From contig DATHJB010000076.1 of assembly GCA_035316325.1 (NCBI GenBank), forward strand, positions 1 through 35,979: DNA of 35,979 nucleotides. Direction: 5' to 3'. The DNA comes from Acidimicrobiales bacterium. Lineage in GTDB: Bacteria; Actinomycetota; Acidimicrobiia; Acidimicrobiales; VFJN01. Shown in pieces: positions 17,216-25,216 of this stretch (position 1 is the stretch's first letter; each line of letters begins with the position of its first letter). The notes under the pieces are model-generated. The model saw only the letters and a list, made by a program, of their open reading frames with translations. It was not told the origin of the DNA and ran no database searches. The translations under genes and the position numbers were made by a program.

Positions 17216-17986
17216 TCAACGCAATTTCGCCTCGGGCGGGTACTCGACGTGCCAGAGGCACAGGCCCTGTGGTGGGGCCAGGGGGCCGGCGGCGTCGCGG
17301 GAGCCGCCGGCCAGGATGCCGAGGATCTGACCGGCGTGGAGCCGACCCGTCCCCACGTCGACCAGCGTGCCGACGAGGCTGCGCACCATCTGGTGGCAGA
17401 AGGCGTTGGCCGTCACCTCGAAGCGCAGCACCCCCTCCCCCAGATCGGTCCACGACGCCGCCCGCACGGTGCGGGTCATCGACGCCGGCTGGCCGTCACG
17501 CCGCTTGGGCTTCCGGCAGAAGGCCGAGAAGTCGTGCTCGCCGATGAGCGGATCGCAGGCCAGGCGCAGGAGGTCGAGGTCGAGCCGGGTGTCGACGTGC
17601 CACGCCAGGTGCGCCATGAAGGGGTCCGGCACCGGGCGGTTGACGATCGTGTAGCGGTAGGTGCGCCCCGTGGCCGAGTGGCGGGCGTCGAAGTCGTCGG
17701 CGACGACGGCCGCGTCGCGCACCACGATCGAGGGACCGCAGATGCGGTTGAGCGACCGCTGCACGCTGGGCGGGTCGAACCGCTCGGCGGGTGCGTCGAA
17801 GCTCACGACCTGACCCCAGGCGTGGACGCCGGTGTCGGTGCGGCCGGCGCAGGTCAACTCGACGGGGACGCCGAGCACCTTCTCCAGCGCCTCGCGCAGG
17901 GCGCCCGCGACGGTCGGCACCTCGGGCTGCGGCGCGAACCCGTGGAACCCCGACCCGTCGTACGCGACCAGGAGACGAGCTCTCAC
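17216..17986 (-). CDS. truA: tRNA pseudouridine(38-40) synthase TruA
   Basis: TruA isomerises uridines at positions 38, 39 and 40 of the tRNA anticodon arm. With the start at GTG 17986 the protein is 256 residues and begins MRARLLVAYDGSGFHGFA, the normal family N terminus. The catalytic aspartate is D51 in CAGRTDTGVHAWGQV. RHSATGRTYRYTI, the HDFSAFCRKP region and FCHQMVRSLVGTLVDVG follow. The open frame can be extended 11 codons to a TTG at 18019, but that part has no family match. The position downstream of rplQ is the usual one. Confidence 0.95.
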   Translation of the reverse strand: MRARLLVAYDGSGFHGFAPQPEVPTVAGALREALEKVLGVPVELTCAGRTDTGVHAWGQVVSFDAPAERFDPPSVQRSLNRICGPSIVVRDAAVVADDFDARHSATGRTYRYTIVNRPVPDPFMAHLAWHVDTRLDLDLLRLACDPLIGEHDFSAFCRKPKRRDGQPASMTRTVRAASWTDLGEGVLRFEVTANAFCHQMVRSLVGTLVDVGTGRLHAGQILGILAGGSRDAAGPLAPPQGLCLWHVEYPPEAKLR

Positions 17987-18073
17987 TTGGTGCCCGCCAT
18001 CATGGTCGAAGAGCGTCAACGCCTAAGCCGTCGTCGGACCGGACTCCGAGCCGGCGAGGCTTTGACGGCGCCA

Positions 18074-18100
18074 CCGGCGGCAACGGAGTTGCCTTGCCGG
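18074..18100 (-). terminator. hairpin downstream of rplQ
   Basis: CCGGC-GGCAAC (18074-18084) pairs with GTTGCC-TT-GCCGG (18088-18100) around a GGA loop, with one two-base bulge. It lies about 38 bases after the rplQ stop in the 151-base rplQ-truA gap. No T-run follows, so it may be a weak or Rho-assisted terminator, or an RNA-stabilising structure. I see nothing else in this gap. Confidence 0.4.
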
Positions 18101-18137
18101 GGGCAGATCACGAGTCATGACGACGCCGTCCGAGTCA

Positions 18138-18509
18138 TCAGACGAGTTCGATGCGCGCCATCGGTGCGTTGTCGCCCTGGCGAGGACCCAGCTTCAGGAT
18201 CCGGGTGTAGCCACCGTTGCGGTCGGCGTAGCGCGGGCCGATCTCGGAGAACAGCTTGTGGGCCATCTCCTTGTCGCCGAGGTACGACACCACCAGCCGG
18301 ATGTTGTGCAGCGCCGTGTCCGGGTGGTTGGTGCCCTTGCGCGCCTTGGTGATCAGCTTCTCGGCGATCGGGCGCAGCGCCTTGGCCTTGGCCTCGGTGG
18401 TGACGATGCCCTCGGCGGCGAACAGGCTGGCCGCCAGGTTGGCCATCATCAGCTTCTGGTGCGACGAGCTGCCGCCGAAGCGGCGGCCCTTCTTTGGAGT
18501 CGCAGGCAT
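18138..18509 (-). CDS. rplQ: 50S ribosomal protein L17
   Basis: L17 lies near the peptide exit tunnel. The 123-residue protein shows the N-terminal [21 protein letters not shown], [23 protein letters not shown] core (here [19 protein letters not shown]) and the end [20 protein letters not shown]. The length is typical for bacteria. It is six bases after rpoA, the usual last gene of the alpha operon. Confidence 0.98.
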   Translation of the reverse strand: MPATPKKGRRFGGSSSHQKLMMANLAASLFAAEGIVTTEAKAKALRPIAEKLITKARKGTNHPDTALHNIRLVVSYLGDKEMAHKLFSEIGPRYADRNGGYTRILKLGPRQGDNAPMARIELV

Positions 18510-18515
18510 GAGTCC

Positions 18516-19454
18516 CTAGTCCTTCTGGTGCAGCGAGAGGCCGCGCTCGTCGAGCTTGGCGATGACCTCGTCGAGCGACTTCTGGCCGAAGTTCGTGATG
18601 GCCAGCAGGTCGTCGACGGACTTGCCGAGCAGCTCGCCCACCGTGTTGACCTGGGCGCGCTTGAGGCAGTTGCGAGGGCGCTCGGAGAGGTCGAGCTCCT
18701 CGATGGGCAGGTCGAGATCGGGCGACCCGGCGGCCGAGACAGCCAGCTCGCCGAGCTCCAGGCCCTGGGGCTCGTCGCTCATGTCGGCCACCAGCGACAC
18801 CAGCGAGCGCAGCGTGTCGCCTGCCGAGGCCAGCGCCTCACGGGGGGCGATGGAGCCGTCGGTCTCGATGTCGAGCACGAGCCGGTCGTACTCGGTGGAC
18901 TGCTCGACCCGGGTGGGCTCGACGTCGAAGGCGACGCGGCGCACGGGCGAGAAGATCGAGTCGACCGGGATGACGCCGATCGTCACCGACGACTTGTTGG
19001 CGTCGGCCGAGCGGTAGCCCCGACCCTTGCTGACCGTGATGTCGAGCGCCAGGCGCCCGGTCTTGTTCAGCGTGGCCAGGTGCAGGTCGGGGTTGAGGAT
19101 CTCGACGTCGGACGTCGTCTGGATCGTGCCGGCGGTGACGTCCGCCGGGCCGCGCACGTCGAGGCGCACGGTGACCGGCTCCTCGCTGTGGCTGATCGCG
19201 ACGATGTCCTTGAGGTTGAGGATCACGTCGGTGACGTCCTCGACGACACCGGGGATGGTGTCGAACTCGTGCAGGGCATCATCGAAGCGCACCTGGGTGA
19301 TGGCCGCGCCGGGGATCGACGACAGCAGGGTGCGGCGCAACGAGTTGCCCAGCGTGTGGCCGAAGCCGGGCTCGAGCGGACCGACGGCGAAGCGCTGCCG
19401 GTTGCTCTCCTCGTCACCGATCGGCTCGACCGTAGGCCGCTGCATTACCAGCAT
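18516..19454 (-). CDS. rpoA: DNA-directed RNA polymerase subunit alpha
   Basis: The 312-residue alpha subunit dimerises to nucleate RNA polymerase assembly. The N-terminal domain has RFAVGPLEPGFGHTLGNSLRRTLL and the SIPGAAI region. A linker follows, then the C-terminal domain (about 235-312) with IEELDLSERPRNCLKRAQ, TVGELLGKS and LTIxNFGQKSLDE-like AITNFGQKSLDEVIAKL, which binds upstream promoter DNA and activators. The ATG at 19454 has AAGGGAG eight bases upstream. One copy is present, in its standard place between rpsD and rplQ. Confidence 0.98.
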   Translation of the reverse strand: MLVMQRPTVEPIGDEESNRQRFAVGPLEPGFGHTLGNSLRRTLLSSIPGAAITQVRFDDALHEFDTIPGVVEDVTDVILNLKDIVAISHSEEPVTVRLDVRGPADVTAGTIQTTSDVEILNPDLHLATLNKTGRLALDITVSKGRGYRSADANKSSVTIGVIPVDSIFSPVRRVAFDVEPTRVEQSTEYDRLVLDIETDGSIAPREALASAGDTLRSLVSLVADMSDEPQGLELGELAVSAAGSPDLDLPIEELDLSERPRNCLKRAQVNTVGELLGKSVDDLLAITNFGQKSLDEVIAKLDERGLSLHQKD

Positions 19455-19493
19455 TCGGGGTGCTCCCTTACAACTAACAAGATCAGGCGGGGG

Positions 19494-20108
19494 TTACTTG
19501 CTGTAGAGCTCGACGATGAGCTGCTCGCGCACGGGGACGTCGATGTGCTCGCGCAGCGGGAACTCGCGCACGGTCACCGACCATCCTTCGTCGCCGCGGT
19601 CCAGCCACGGCGGGGGCGTGCGGTCGAGCACATCACGGTTCCACTGGATGACGATCATCTCGCGCGCCTTGCCGCGCACGGTGACCACGTCACCCTTGCG
19701 CACCCGGTAGCTCGGGATGTCGACCCGCTTCCCGTTCACGTCGACGTGACCGTGCCCGACGAACTGCCGGGCCTGGGGACGCGTCGCCGCCCAGCCTGCT
19801 CGGTAGACGATGTTGTCCAAGCGGCGCTCCAGCAGCTGCAGCATCTGCTCGCCGGTGACGCCCTTGGTCTTGTTGGCCTCGTCGTAGAGGCGCCGGAACT
19901 GCCGCTCGTTCAGGCCGTAGGTGAAGCGAGCCTTCTGCTTCTCCTGCAGCTGGATCAGGTACTCGGAGGGGTTGCGGCGACGGCTGCGGCCGTGCTCGCC
20001 CGGCGGGTAGGGCCGGCGGTCGAGGGCGCGGTTCTCGCCCTGCGTACCCCAGATGTTGACGCCGAGACGGCGGGAAACTCGTGCTTTGGGCCCTGTGTAA
20101 CGGGACAT
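19494..20108 (-). CDS. rpsD: 30S ribosomal protein S4
   Basis: S4 is a primary 16S rRNA binding protein and, in some bacteria, the translational repressor of the alpha operon. The 204-residue protein has the N-terminal [35 protein letters not shown], and the S4 RNA-binding domain [36 protein letters not shown]. No zinc-binding cysteines are present at the N terminus, so this is the zinc-free form. The length is standard. Confidence 0.98.
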   Translation of the reverse strand: MSRYTGPKARVSRRLGVNIWGTQGENRALDRRPYPPGEHGRSRRRNPSEYLIQLQEKQKARFTYGLNERQFRRLYDEANKTKGVTGEQMLQLLERRLDNIVYRAGWAATRPQARQFVGHGHVDVNGKRVDIPSYRVRKGDVVTVRGKAREMIVIQWNRDVLDRTPPPWLDRGDEGWSVTVREFPLREHIDVPVREQLIVELYSK

Positions 20109-20121
20109 GTGCTGTGGGACC

Positions 20122-20523
20122 TCAGACCCGGCGCCGCTTGGGGGGGCGGCAGCCGTTGTGGGGAACAGGGGTGACGTCTTTGATGCCGGTGACCTCGATG
20201 CCGGTGTTCTGGATCGAGCGGATGGCGGTCTCCCGGCCGGAGCCGGGGCCCTTCACCTGCACGTCGACCTTGCGCACACCGTGCTCCATGGCCCGGCGAG
20301 CGGCGGCCTCGGCCGCCATCTGCGCCGCGAACGGCGTGGACTTGCGGGAACCCTTGAAGCCGACGTTGCCGGCCGACGCCCACGAGATCACGTTCCCGCT
20401 CTGGTCGGTGAACGAGATGATCGTGTTGTTGAAGCTGCTCTTGATGTGGGCGACCCCGTGGGTCACGTTCTTGCGCTCACGCTTGCGGGGCCTGCGGGCG
20501 GCACCGGGCTTGGGTTTTGCCAT
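20122..20523 (-). CDS. rpsK: 30S ribosomal protein S11
   Basis: S11 forms part of the platform of the 30S subunit. The 133-residue protein shows [57 protein letters not shown] and the end [18 protein letters not shown]. Its ATG shares one base with the rpsM stop (TAATG), indicating coupled translation. Confidence 0.98.
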   Translation of the reverse strand: MAKPKPGAARRPRKRERKNVTHGVAHIKSSFNNTIISFTDQSGNVISWASAGNVGFKGSRKSTPFAAQMAAEAAARRAMEHGVRKVDVQVKGPGSGRETAIRSIQNTGIEVTGIKDVTPVPHNGCRPPKRRRV

Positions 20524-20900
20524 TACTTGCGAACCTTCTTCTTGCCGGCGACCGTCTTCTTGGGGCCCTTGCGGGTTCGTGCGTTGGTCTGGGTGCGCTG
20601 CCCCCGGACCGGGAGGCCTCGGCGATGCCGCAGGCCCTGCCAGCAGCCGATCTCCATCTTGCGCTTGATGTCCTGCTGGATCTCACGTCGCAGGTCGCCC
20701 TCGACCTTGAACGTGGCCTCGATGTGGTTGCGGATCCGTGCAACCTCGTCGTCGGTCAGATCACGGACCCGGGTGTTCGGGTCGATGTCGAGCTCGGCGG
20801 TGATGTCCTTGGCCCGGGTGCGCCCGATGCCGAAGATGTAGGTCAGCGAGATCTCCAACCGCTTCTCGCGGGGGATGTCGACGCCGGAGATACGTGCCAT
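20523..20900 (-). CDS. rpsM: 30S ribosomal protein S13
   Basis: S13 sits in the 30S head and contacts the large subunit and P-site tRNA. With the ATG at 20900 the protein is 125 residues: [33 protein letters not shown], a helix-two-turn-helix region, then [20 protein letters not shown] and a Lys-rich tail. The longer open frame upstream reads through rpmJ and is not coding in that frame. Confidence 0.98.
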   Translation of the reverse strand: MARISGVDIPREKRLEISLTYIFGIGRTRAKDITAELDIDPNTRVRDLTDDEVARIRNHIEATFKVEGDLRREIQQDIKRKMEIGCWQGLRHRRGLPVRGQRTQTNARTRKGPKKTVAGKKKVRK

Positions 20901-20919
20901 GTGTGCCCTTCGGTTCCCT

Positions 20920-21033
<114 letters not shown>

Positions 21034-21043
21034 CGCTCTCTCG

Positions 21044-21268
21044 TCACTTGTAGCGGTAGGTGATGCGGCCTCGGCTGAGGTCGTACGGGGTGAGCTCCAC
21101 TTGCACGCGATCCCCCGGCAGGATGCGGATGTAGTGCATGCGCATCTTCCCGGAGATGTGGGCCAATACCTTGTGGCCGTTCTCGAGCTCTACTCGGAAC
21201 ATGGCATTGGGGAGCGGCTCGATCACCGTCCCTTCAAGAACGATCGCGTCTTCCTTCGGTTTCGGCAG
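21044..21268 (-). CDS. infA: translation initiation factor IF-1, apparent CTG start
   Basis: IF-1 binds the 30S A site during initiation. The OB-fold body is unmistakable: [39 protein letters not shown] and SPYDL-like [15 protein letters not shown] at the C terminus. The first ATG/GTG in frame (GTG 21226) would remove the first beta strand. Reading upstream gives [13 protein letters not shown], the conserved IF-1 N terminus. The only usable codon before it is CTG at 21268-21266, giving 74 residues. An in-frame TAG lies nine codons further up. AGGAG is seven bases before the CTG. The start codon is inferred from homology and the ribosome binding site. Confidence 0.93.
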   Translation of the reverse strand: MPKPKEDAIVLEGTVIEPLPNAMFRVELENGHKVLAHISGKMRMHYIRILPGDRVQVELTPYDLSRGRITYRYK

Positions 21269-21275
21269 AAGAACT

Positions 21276-21280
21276 CTCCT
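21276..21280 (-). promoter_or_regulatory. ribosome binding site deciding the infA start
   Basis: AGGAG on the minus strand, seven bases from the CTG at 21268. This is ideal Shine-Dalgarno spacing and supports initiation at CTG rather than at the GTG 42 bases downstream. Confidence 0.7.
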
Positions 21281-21374
21281 GGTCGAGTGGAGCTACGCCG
21301 TCTGCAACAGCGTTTCGACGGGATGACTTCCCGGGCTCGCACAGCAACGTGAAGAGGCCCCGGGCCGGCTTGAC

Positions 21375-21404
21375 ATGCTAGCGCGACCTGGTCACCTTGC
21401 GTAA
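21375..21404 (-). promoter_or_regulatory. candidate promoter for infA and the alpha cluster
   Basis: On the minus strand TTACGC (-35, 21404-21399) and TAGCAT (-10, 21380-21375) are 18 bases apart. They would give a leader of about 100 bases before infA. A promoter is needed here because the plus-strand sigma cassette breaks the operon upstream. The -10 match is fair and the -35 weak. Confidence 0.4.
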
Positions 21405-21408
21405 AACC

Positions 21409-21430
21409 GAGACCGAGGATTCTCGGTCTC
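21409..21430. terminator. perfect 9-base hairpin between infA and the sigma factor gene
   Basis: GAGACCGAG (21409-21417) and CTCGGTCTC (21422-21430) pair perfectly around a four-base loop. Read on the minus strand the stem is followed by GGTTTTACG, like a short intrinsic terminator. It would stop antisense or read-through transcription arriving from the adk side before infA. It also lies 16 bases upstream of the plus-strand sigma factor GTG, next to a smaller palindrome GAGGT-GA-ACCTC (21432-21443). It could therefore instead be an operator or leader element of that gene. Confidence 0.5.
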
Positions 21431-21445
21431 CGAGGTGAACCTCAG

Positions 21446-21997
21446 GTGGCCGTCGTGCGATCGACCAGTGTGGGCAGCGACTCAGACGATACGACATTGG
21501 CCGACCTCTGCCGGGACGAGTACCCGCGCCTCGTCGGCCTCCTCGCACTCTACGTCGGTTCACGCCCGTTGGCGGAGGACCTGGCCCAGGAGACGCTGGT
21601 TCGCCTGCACCTCCACTGGCCCCGGGTGCGGACGATGGCGTCGCCGCACGGCTGGCTCTGCGGCGTGGGCGTGAACCTGGCCCGGTCGTGGTGGCGGCGA
21701 CGCTACGCGGAGCAACGGGCCAACCGGCGCTTCGTGGCAGGTCGTTCGCCGGCGGTCTCGGTCGCAGCCGCGATCGCCGAGCCGGCCGACGTGCTGGTCA
21801 TCCGGGCCGCGGTCGCCCTGCTGCCGCCCCGCCAACGGGCCGCCCTGGTGCTCCGCTACTACGGCGGCCTCTCGGTCCTCGAGACGGCCGAGCAGTTGAG
21901 CTGCGCCCCCGGCACCGTCAAGTCGCTCACCCACAAGGCCATCGCCGCCCTGCGCACGTCGCTCGACGTCTCCCTGGAGGAGCTCCACCATGCCTGA
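21446..21997 (+). CDS. ECF-type RNA polymerase sigma factor
   Basis: A 183-residue group IV (ECF) sigma factor. Sigma region 2 runs from about residue 22 to 90 (EYPRLVGLLALYVGSRPLAE, DLAQETLVRLHLHW, PHGWLCGVGVNLARSWWRRR) and would bind the -10 element. Region 4 is about 118-175 (LLPPRQRAALVLRYYGGLS, ETAEQLSCAPGTVKSLTHKA), a helix-turn-helix for the -35 element. There is no sigma 3 domain. The GTG at 21446 is listed; GAGG lies ten bases upstream, and another GTG (21470) is possible. The last eight bases overlap the next gene, the usual layout of a sigma factor and its regulator. Both genes run against the surrounding ribosomal cluster. Confidence 0.9.
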   Translation: MAVVRSTSVGSDSDDTTLADLCRDEYPRLVGLLALYVGSRPLAEDLAQETLVRLHLHWPRVRTMASPHGWLCGVGVNLARSWWRRRYAEQRANRRFVAGRSPAVSVAAAIAEPADVLVIRAAVALLPPRQRAALVLRYYGGLSVLETAEQLSCAPGTVKSLTHKAIAALRTSLDVSLEELHHA

Positions 21998-22556
21998 CAT
22001 CACCGACCTCCTCGACCGCACCACACCCATCGACCTGGCGCCGGTCGACGTGGACGGCCTCGCCCGCCGGGGCCGTACCCGCCGCCGTCGCCGCCGCCTC
22101 GCGGTGGTCGCCGCTCCGGCCGTGGTCCTGGCCCTGGCGGTCGGGGTGAACGCGGCCCGGACCGACCATGACGACGGCAAGGTGTCGGTGACCGACGGCG
22201 AGGGGTCGTTGCCCCGGCTCCCGATCAGCCCCGGCAGCGAAGACGTGCTCGTCTACATCGACCGGGACATCACCGAGGCGCAGTTCCACGCCATCGGCCA
22301 GCATCTCGACGACGACGGCCGCGTCACCGCCTGGGAGTACTTCGACAGCGAGGCGAGCATGGAGGAGTACCGCGACGTCTTCGCCGGCAACCCGGAGATG
22401 CTCGCAGAGGGGGAGACGAACCCCGAGCTCGTGCCCACGACGTTCCGGATCGAGCTGGTCGACGACCGTCCCGACGCGATGATCGCCTTCATCGAGGACT
22501 ACGTCGTCCTGGACGGCGTCACGCGGGCGACGTCGTCTCTGGACGCGACGCCCTAG
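21990..22556 (+). CDS. membrane protein with FtsX-like extracellular domain, likely partner of the ECF sigma factor
   Basis: A 188-residue single-pass protein. Residues 1-29 are a short cytoplasmic segment (DITDLLDRTTPIDLAPVDVD), followed by the Arg run RTRRRRRR and a membrane helix at about 37-55. Residues 85-182 resemble the extracellular domain of FtsX: a first strand VLVYIDRDIT, a helix, the VTAWEYFDSEASMEEYRDVF segment, a NPEMLAEG loop, PTTFRIEL, and a final DGVTRATSS strand. Unlike FtsX there are no permease helices. Unlike ZAS anti-sigma factors there is no His/Cys zinc motif. Overlap with the sigma gene suggests it holds or senses for that sigma factor. The domain call rests on my reading of the pattern. 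Confidence 0.72.
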   Translation: MPDITDLLDRTTPIDLAPVDVDGLARRGRTRRRRRRLAVVAAPAVVLALAVGVNAARTDHDDGKVSVTDGEGSLPRLPISPGSEDVLVYIDRDITEAQFHAIGQHLDDDGRVTAWEYFDSEASMEEYRDVFAGNPEMLAEGETNPELVPTTFRIELVDDRPDAMIAFIEDYVVLDGVTRATSSLDATP

Positions 22557-22563
22557 CCAGCCG

Positions 22564-23250
22564 TCAGGTGGGGGCGGGGGTGGAGGCCGCGTCGGTGCGG
22601 CGGGCCTCGATGGCCTCGATGATGCGGGCCGTCACGTCGTCCTGCTCGCCCTGGCCCTCGACGATCGCGAGGAGGTCGCGGTCCTTGTACCAGGCGATCA
22701 GGGGAGCCGTCTCGCGCTCGTAGGCGGCCAGGCGGTGCTTGATGGCCTCGGGCGTGTCGTCGTCGCGCTGGATGACCTCGCCGCCGCAGTTGTCGCAGCG
22801 CCAGCCGTAGCGGGGCGGCTTGTCGACGGAGTAGTTGGCCTGGCAGTCGACGCACACCCGCCGGCTGGCGAGGCGCTCCAGGACCACCTGCTCGGGCACG
22901 TCGAGGTCGACCACGAGGTCGAGCGGGCGGGCCGCGGTGATGTCGGCCAGCGCCTCGGCCTGGGCGACCGTGCGCGGGAAGCCGTCGAGGATGTAGCCCC
23001 GGTGGGTGGTGTCGTCGTGCTCCAGCCGCTCGTCGACGATGCCGATCATCACGTCGTCGGGCACGAGGTCGCCCGCCGACATGATCTCCTTGGCCCGCAG
23101 GCCCAGCTCGGTCTCCCCGCGGACGGCGGCCCGCAGCATGTCGCCCGTCGAGATGTGCGGCACCACGTAGTGGCGCGACAACCGCAGGCATTGGGTGCCT
23201 TTGCCGGCCCCCTGGCGGCCCAGAACCACCAGACGGACCCCTGACGTCAC
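22564..23250 (-). CDS. adk: adenylate kinase
   Basis: Adk catalyses ATP + AMP = 2 ADP. The 228-residue long-form enzyme has the P-loop GRQGAGKGTQ (usually GPPGAGKGTQ), the AMP-binding HISTGDMLRAAV and YILDGFPRTVAQAEAL. Its lid carries four cysteines (CVDCQ and CDNCG) that bind zinc as in Gram-positive enzymes. A short Thr/Pro/Ala-rich tail ends the protein. The GTG at 23250 gives MTSGVRLVVLG. It follows secY by 13 bases as expected, but map does not follow; the 3' end meets the plus-strand sigma cassette only seven bases away. Confidence 0.96.
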   Translation of the reverse strand: MTSGVRLVVLGRQGAGKGTQCLRLSRHYVVPHISTGDMLRAAVRGETELGLRAKEIMSAGDLVPDDVMIGIVDERLEHDDTTHRGYILDGFPRTVAQAEALADITAARPLDLVVDLDVPEQVVLERLASRRVCVDCQANYSVDKPPRYGWRCDNCGGEVIQRDDDTPEAIKHRLAAYERETAPLIAWYKDRDLLAIVEGQGEQDDVTARIIEAIEARRTDAASTPAPT

Positions 23251-23263
23251 AGCGCGACTCCGG

Positions 23264-24589
23264 TCACTGCAGGAACCCCTCGTAGTTGCGCATCATCAGC
23301 TGGCTGTCGATCTGCTTCATGGTCTCCAGCGCCACGCCGACCGCGATCAGGATCGACGTGCCACCGAAGGCGAACGCCTGCACGTTGGCGACGGCGAGCA
23401 GCAGCGACGGGAGCAACGCGATGGCGGCGATGAACAGGGCCCCGGGCAGCGTGATCCGGGACAGGATCTTGCCCAGGTACTTCTCGGTCTGCGGCCCGGG
23501 ACGGATGCCGGGGATGAACCCGCCCTGCTTGCGAAGGGTGTCGGCCTGCTTGTGCGGGTCGAAGGCGATGGCCGTGTAGAAGTACGCGAACCCGATGATG
23601 AACAGGCCGTAGAACATGATGTAGAAGATCGAGTCCTGCTGGGCGAGGTTGTCGTTCACCCAGTTCTGCACCGAGACGCCCCAGCTGCCCGGATCGGACG
23701 GGAGGGCCTGCGTGACCAGCAGCGGCAGCGACAGCACCGAGCTGGCGAAGATGATGGGGATCACGCCCGACTGGTTGACCTTCAGCGGGATGTAGGTGCT
23801 CTGGCCGCCGTACATGCGCCGCCCGACCACCCGTTTTGCGAACTGCACCGGGATGCGCCGCTGCCCGTTCTCCACGAACACGATGGCGATCAGCACCAGG
23901 ATGAACAGGCCGATCAGCGGGATGAGCAGGTCGTAGCCCTCCTCCGCCTTGATCTTGGCGAACTGGGCCGGGATGCTCGACACGACGCTGGAGAAGATCA
24001 GCAGCGACATGCCGTTGCCGATGCCCCGCTGGGTGATGAGCTCACCCAGCCACATCAGCAACGCCATGCCGGACGCCAGCACCAGCACCACGAGCATGAT
24101 GCGGTACCAGGTGAAGTCGGGCAGGACGTCGATCTGCGTGGGGTTGCTGGGCCCGCCGAGCAGGCCGCCACCGCCGTTGTGGAACAGGAAGGTGAGCGCC
24201 GTGGCCTGCAGCGTGGCGATGGCGACGGCGAGGTAGCGCGTCCACTGGGTGATCTTGCGCTGACCGACCGCCCCCTGCTGCTGCCACTCCTCGAGCTTCG
24301 GGATCACCACGGTGAGGATCTGCATGATGATCGAGGCCGTGATGTACGGCATGATCCCGAGCGCGAACACGGCGAAGTTGGTGAGGGCACCACCGGAGAA
24401 GAGCTGGAGGAAGCCCAGGACGCCACCGGTGCGCTCGGCCTGATCCTTCAGGTCCCGCACCGCGTCGATGTCGATGCCCGGCACGGGCACGTACGACCCG
24501 AATCGGTAAAGGGCGATGATCGCCAGCGTGAACAGGATCTTGTTCCGTAGATCGGTGACCCTGAACATGTTCCACAAGCTGGACAACAC
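23264..24589 (-). CDS. secY: preprotein translocase subunit SecY
   Basis: SecY is the protein-conducting channel of the Sec translocon. The 441-residue protein has ten hydrophobic segments. Landmarks are the first helix KILFTLAIIALYRFGSYVPV, the plug region FSGGALTNFAVFALGIMPYI, ITQRGIGNGMSLLIFSSVV, the cytoplasmic loop AKRVVGRRMYGGQSTYIPLK with VNQSGVIPIIFASS, and PGIRPGPQTEKYL. The GTG at 24589 gives MLSSLWNMFRVTDLRNK; the internal ATG (MFRVTDL) is an alternative. The usual neighbours rplO and adk are present. Confidence 0.98.
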   Translation of the reverse strand: MLSSLWNMFRVTDLRNKILFTLAIIALYRFGSYVPVPGIDIDAVRDLKDQAERTGGVLGFLQLFSGGALTNFAVFALGIMPYITASIIMQILTVVIPKLEEWQQQGAVGQRKITQWTRYLAVAIATLQATALTFLFHNGGGGLLGGPSNPTQIDVLPDFTWYRIMLVVLVLASGMALLMWLGELITQRGIGNGMSLLIFSSVVSSIPAQFAKIKAEEGYDLLIPLIGLFILVLIAIVFVENGQRRIPVQFAKRVVGRRMYGGQSTYIPLKVNQSGVIPIIFASSVLSLPLLVTQALPSDPGSWGVSVQNWVNDNLAQQDSIFYIMFYGLFIIGFAYFYTAIAFDPHKQADTLRKQGGFIPGIRPGPQTEKYLGKILSRITLPGALFIAAIALLPSLLLAVANVQAFAFGGTSILIAVGVALETMKQIDSQLMMRNYEGFLQ

Positions 24590-24664
24590 GTTCCTGTCTC
24601 CCCTTCACAAGTCGAGTCCGTCAGTCTGGTCGCTCACGACACCCATTGGCGAGTCGGGAACGGA

Positions 24665-24707
24665 CCTGCCCCCGGACCCCGAGGTGGCTCGGGGTCGCGG
24701 GGGCAGG
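24665..24707. terminator. long GC-rich hairpin between rplO and secY
   Basis: CCTGCCCCCG-GACCCCGAG (24665-24683) pairs with CTCGGGGTC-CGGGGGCAGG (24688-24707), a 19-base-pair stem with a one-base bulge and a four-base loop. It fills much of the 132-base gap between rplO and secY, where the ribosomal operon otherwise has gaps of 0-15 bases. There is no T-run on either side, so it is more likely an mRNA processing, stability or attenuation element than a simple terminator. Confidence 0.55.
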
Positions 24708-24721
24708 TAGACGTCAGGTGA

Positions 24722-25216
24722 TCAGCGATTGGCGAACTGGTTGCCCTTGGCCGGCGGGCGACGATCGCCCCACGGCTTGGCGAGAACCTCGATCGAACCC
24801 CCGGCTGCGGTGATCGCCGCGGCCGCCGACTTCGAGAAGGCGTGTGCCTGGACGTGGACGGCCCGACTGAGCTCGCCGCGGCCGAGCACCTTCACCAGGG
24901 CGCCCTTGTGGGTCAGGCCCTTGGCGTGCAACGCCGCGGGCGTGACGGTGTCGAGGCCCGACTCCTCGAGGACGTCGAGGTTGATGGCCTGGTACTCGAC
25001 GCGGAACGGGTTGTTGAAGCCCTTGAGCTTCGGCACCCGCATGTGCAGCGGCATCTGGCCACCCTCGAACGCGGCGGGAACCTTGCCGCGGGCCTTCTGG
25101 CCCTTGGTGCCGCGGCCGGCGGTCTTGCCGCCCTTGCCGGCGATGCCACGGCCGACGCGCTTGCGCCCCTTCTTCGACCCGGGGGGCGGCTTGAGGTCGT
25201 GAACCTTGATCGTCAT
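24722..25216 (-). CDS. rplO: 50S ribosomal protein L15
   Basis: L15 is a late-assembly large-subunit protein. The 164-residue protein shows the N-terminal [54 protein letters not shown] and the C-terminal domain [22 protein letters not shown] (split here as two family motifs). It is slightly longer than the usual ~146 residues, with an extra basic tail ([17 protein letters not shown]). A 133-base gap separates it from rpmD. Confidence 0.97.
   Translation of the reverse strand: MTIKVHDLKPPPGSKKGRKRVGRGIAGKGGKTAGRGTKGQKARGKVPAAFEGGQMPLHMRVPKLKGFNNPFRVEYQAINLDVLEESGLDTVTPAALHAKGLTHKGALVKVLGRGELSRAVHVQAHAFSKSAAAAITAAGGSIEVLAKPWGDRRPPAKGNQFANR

Noticed and set aside
21370..21375. Perfect TTGACA on the plus strand upstream of the sigma factor gene
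   Set aside because: No acceptable -10 hexamer lies 15-19 bases downstream, so I do not call it a promoter.
24590..24721. Possible small gene in the rplO-secY gap
   Set aside because: No frame has a start with coding-like codon use; the strong hairpin explains the sequence.
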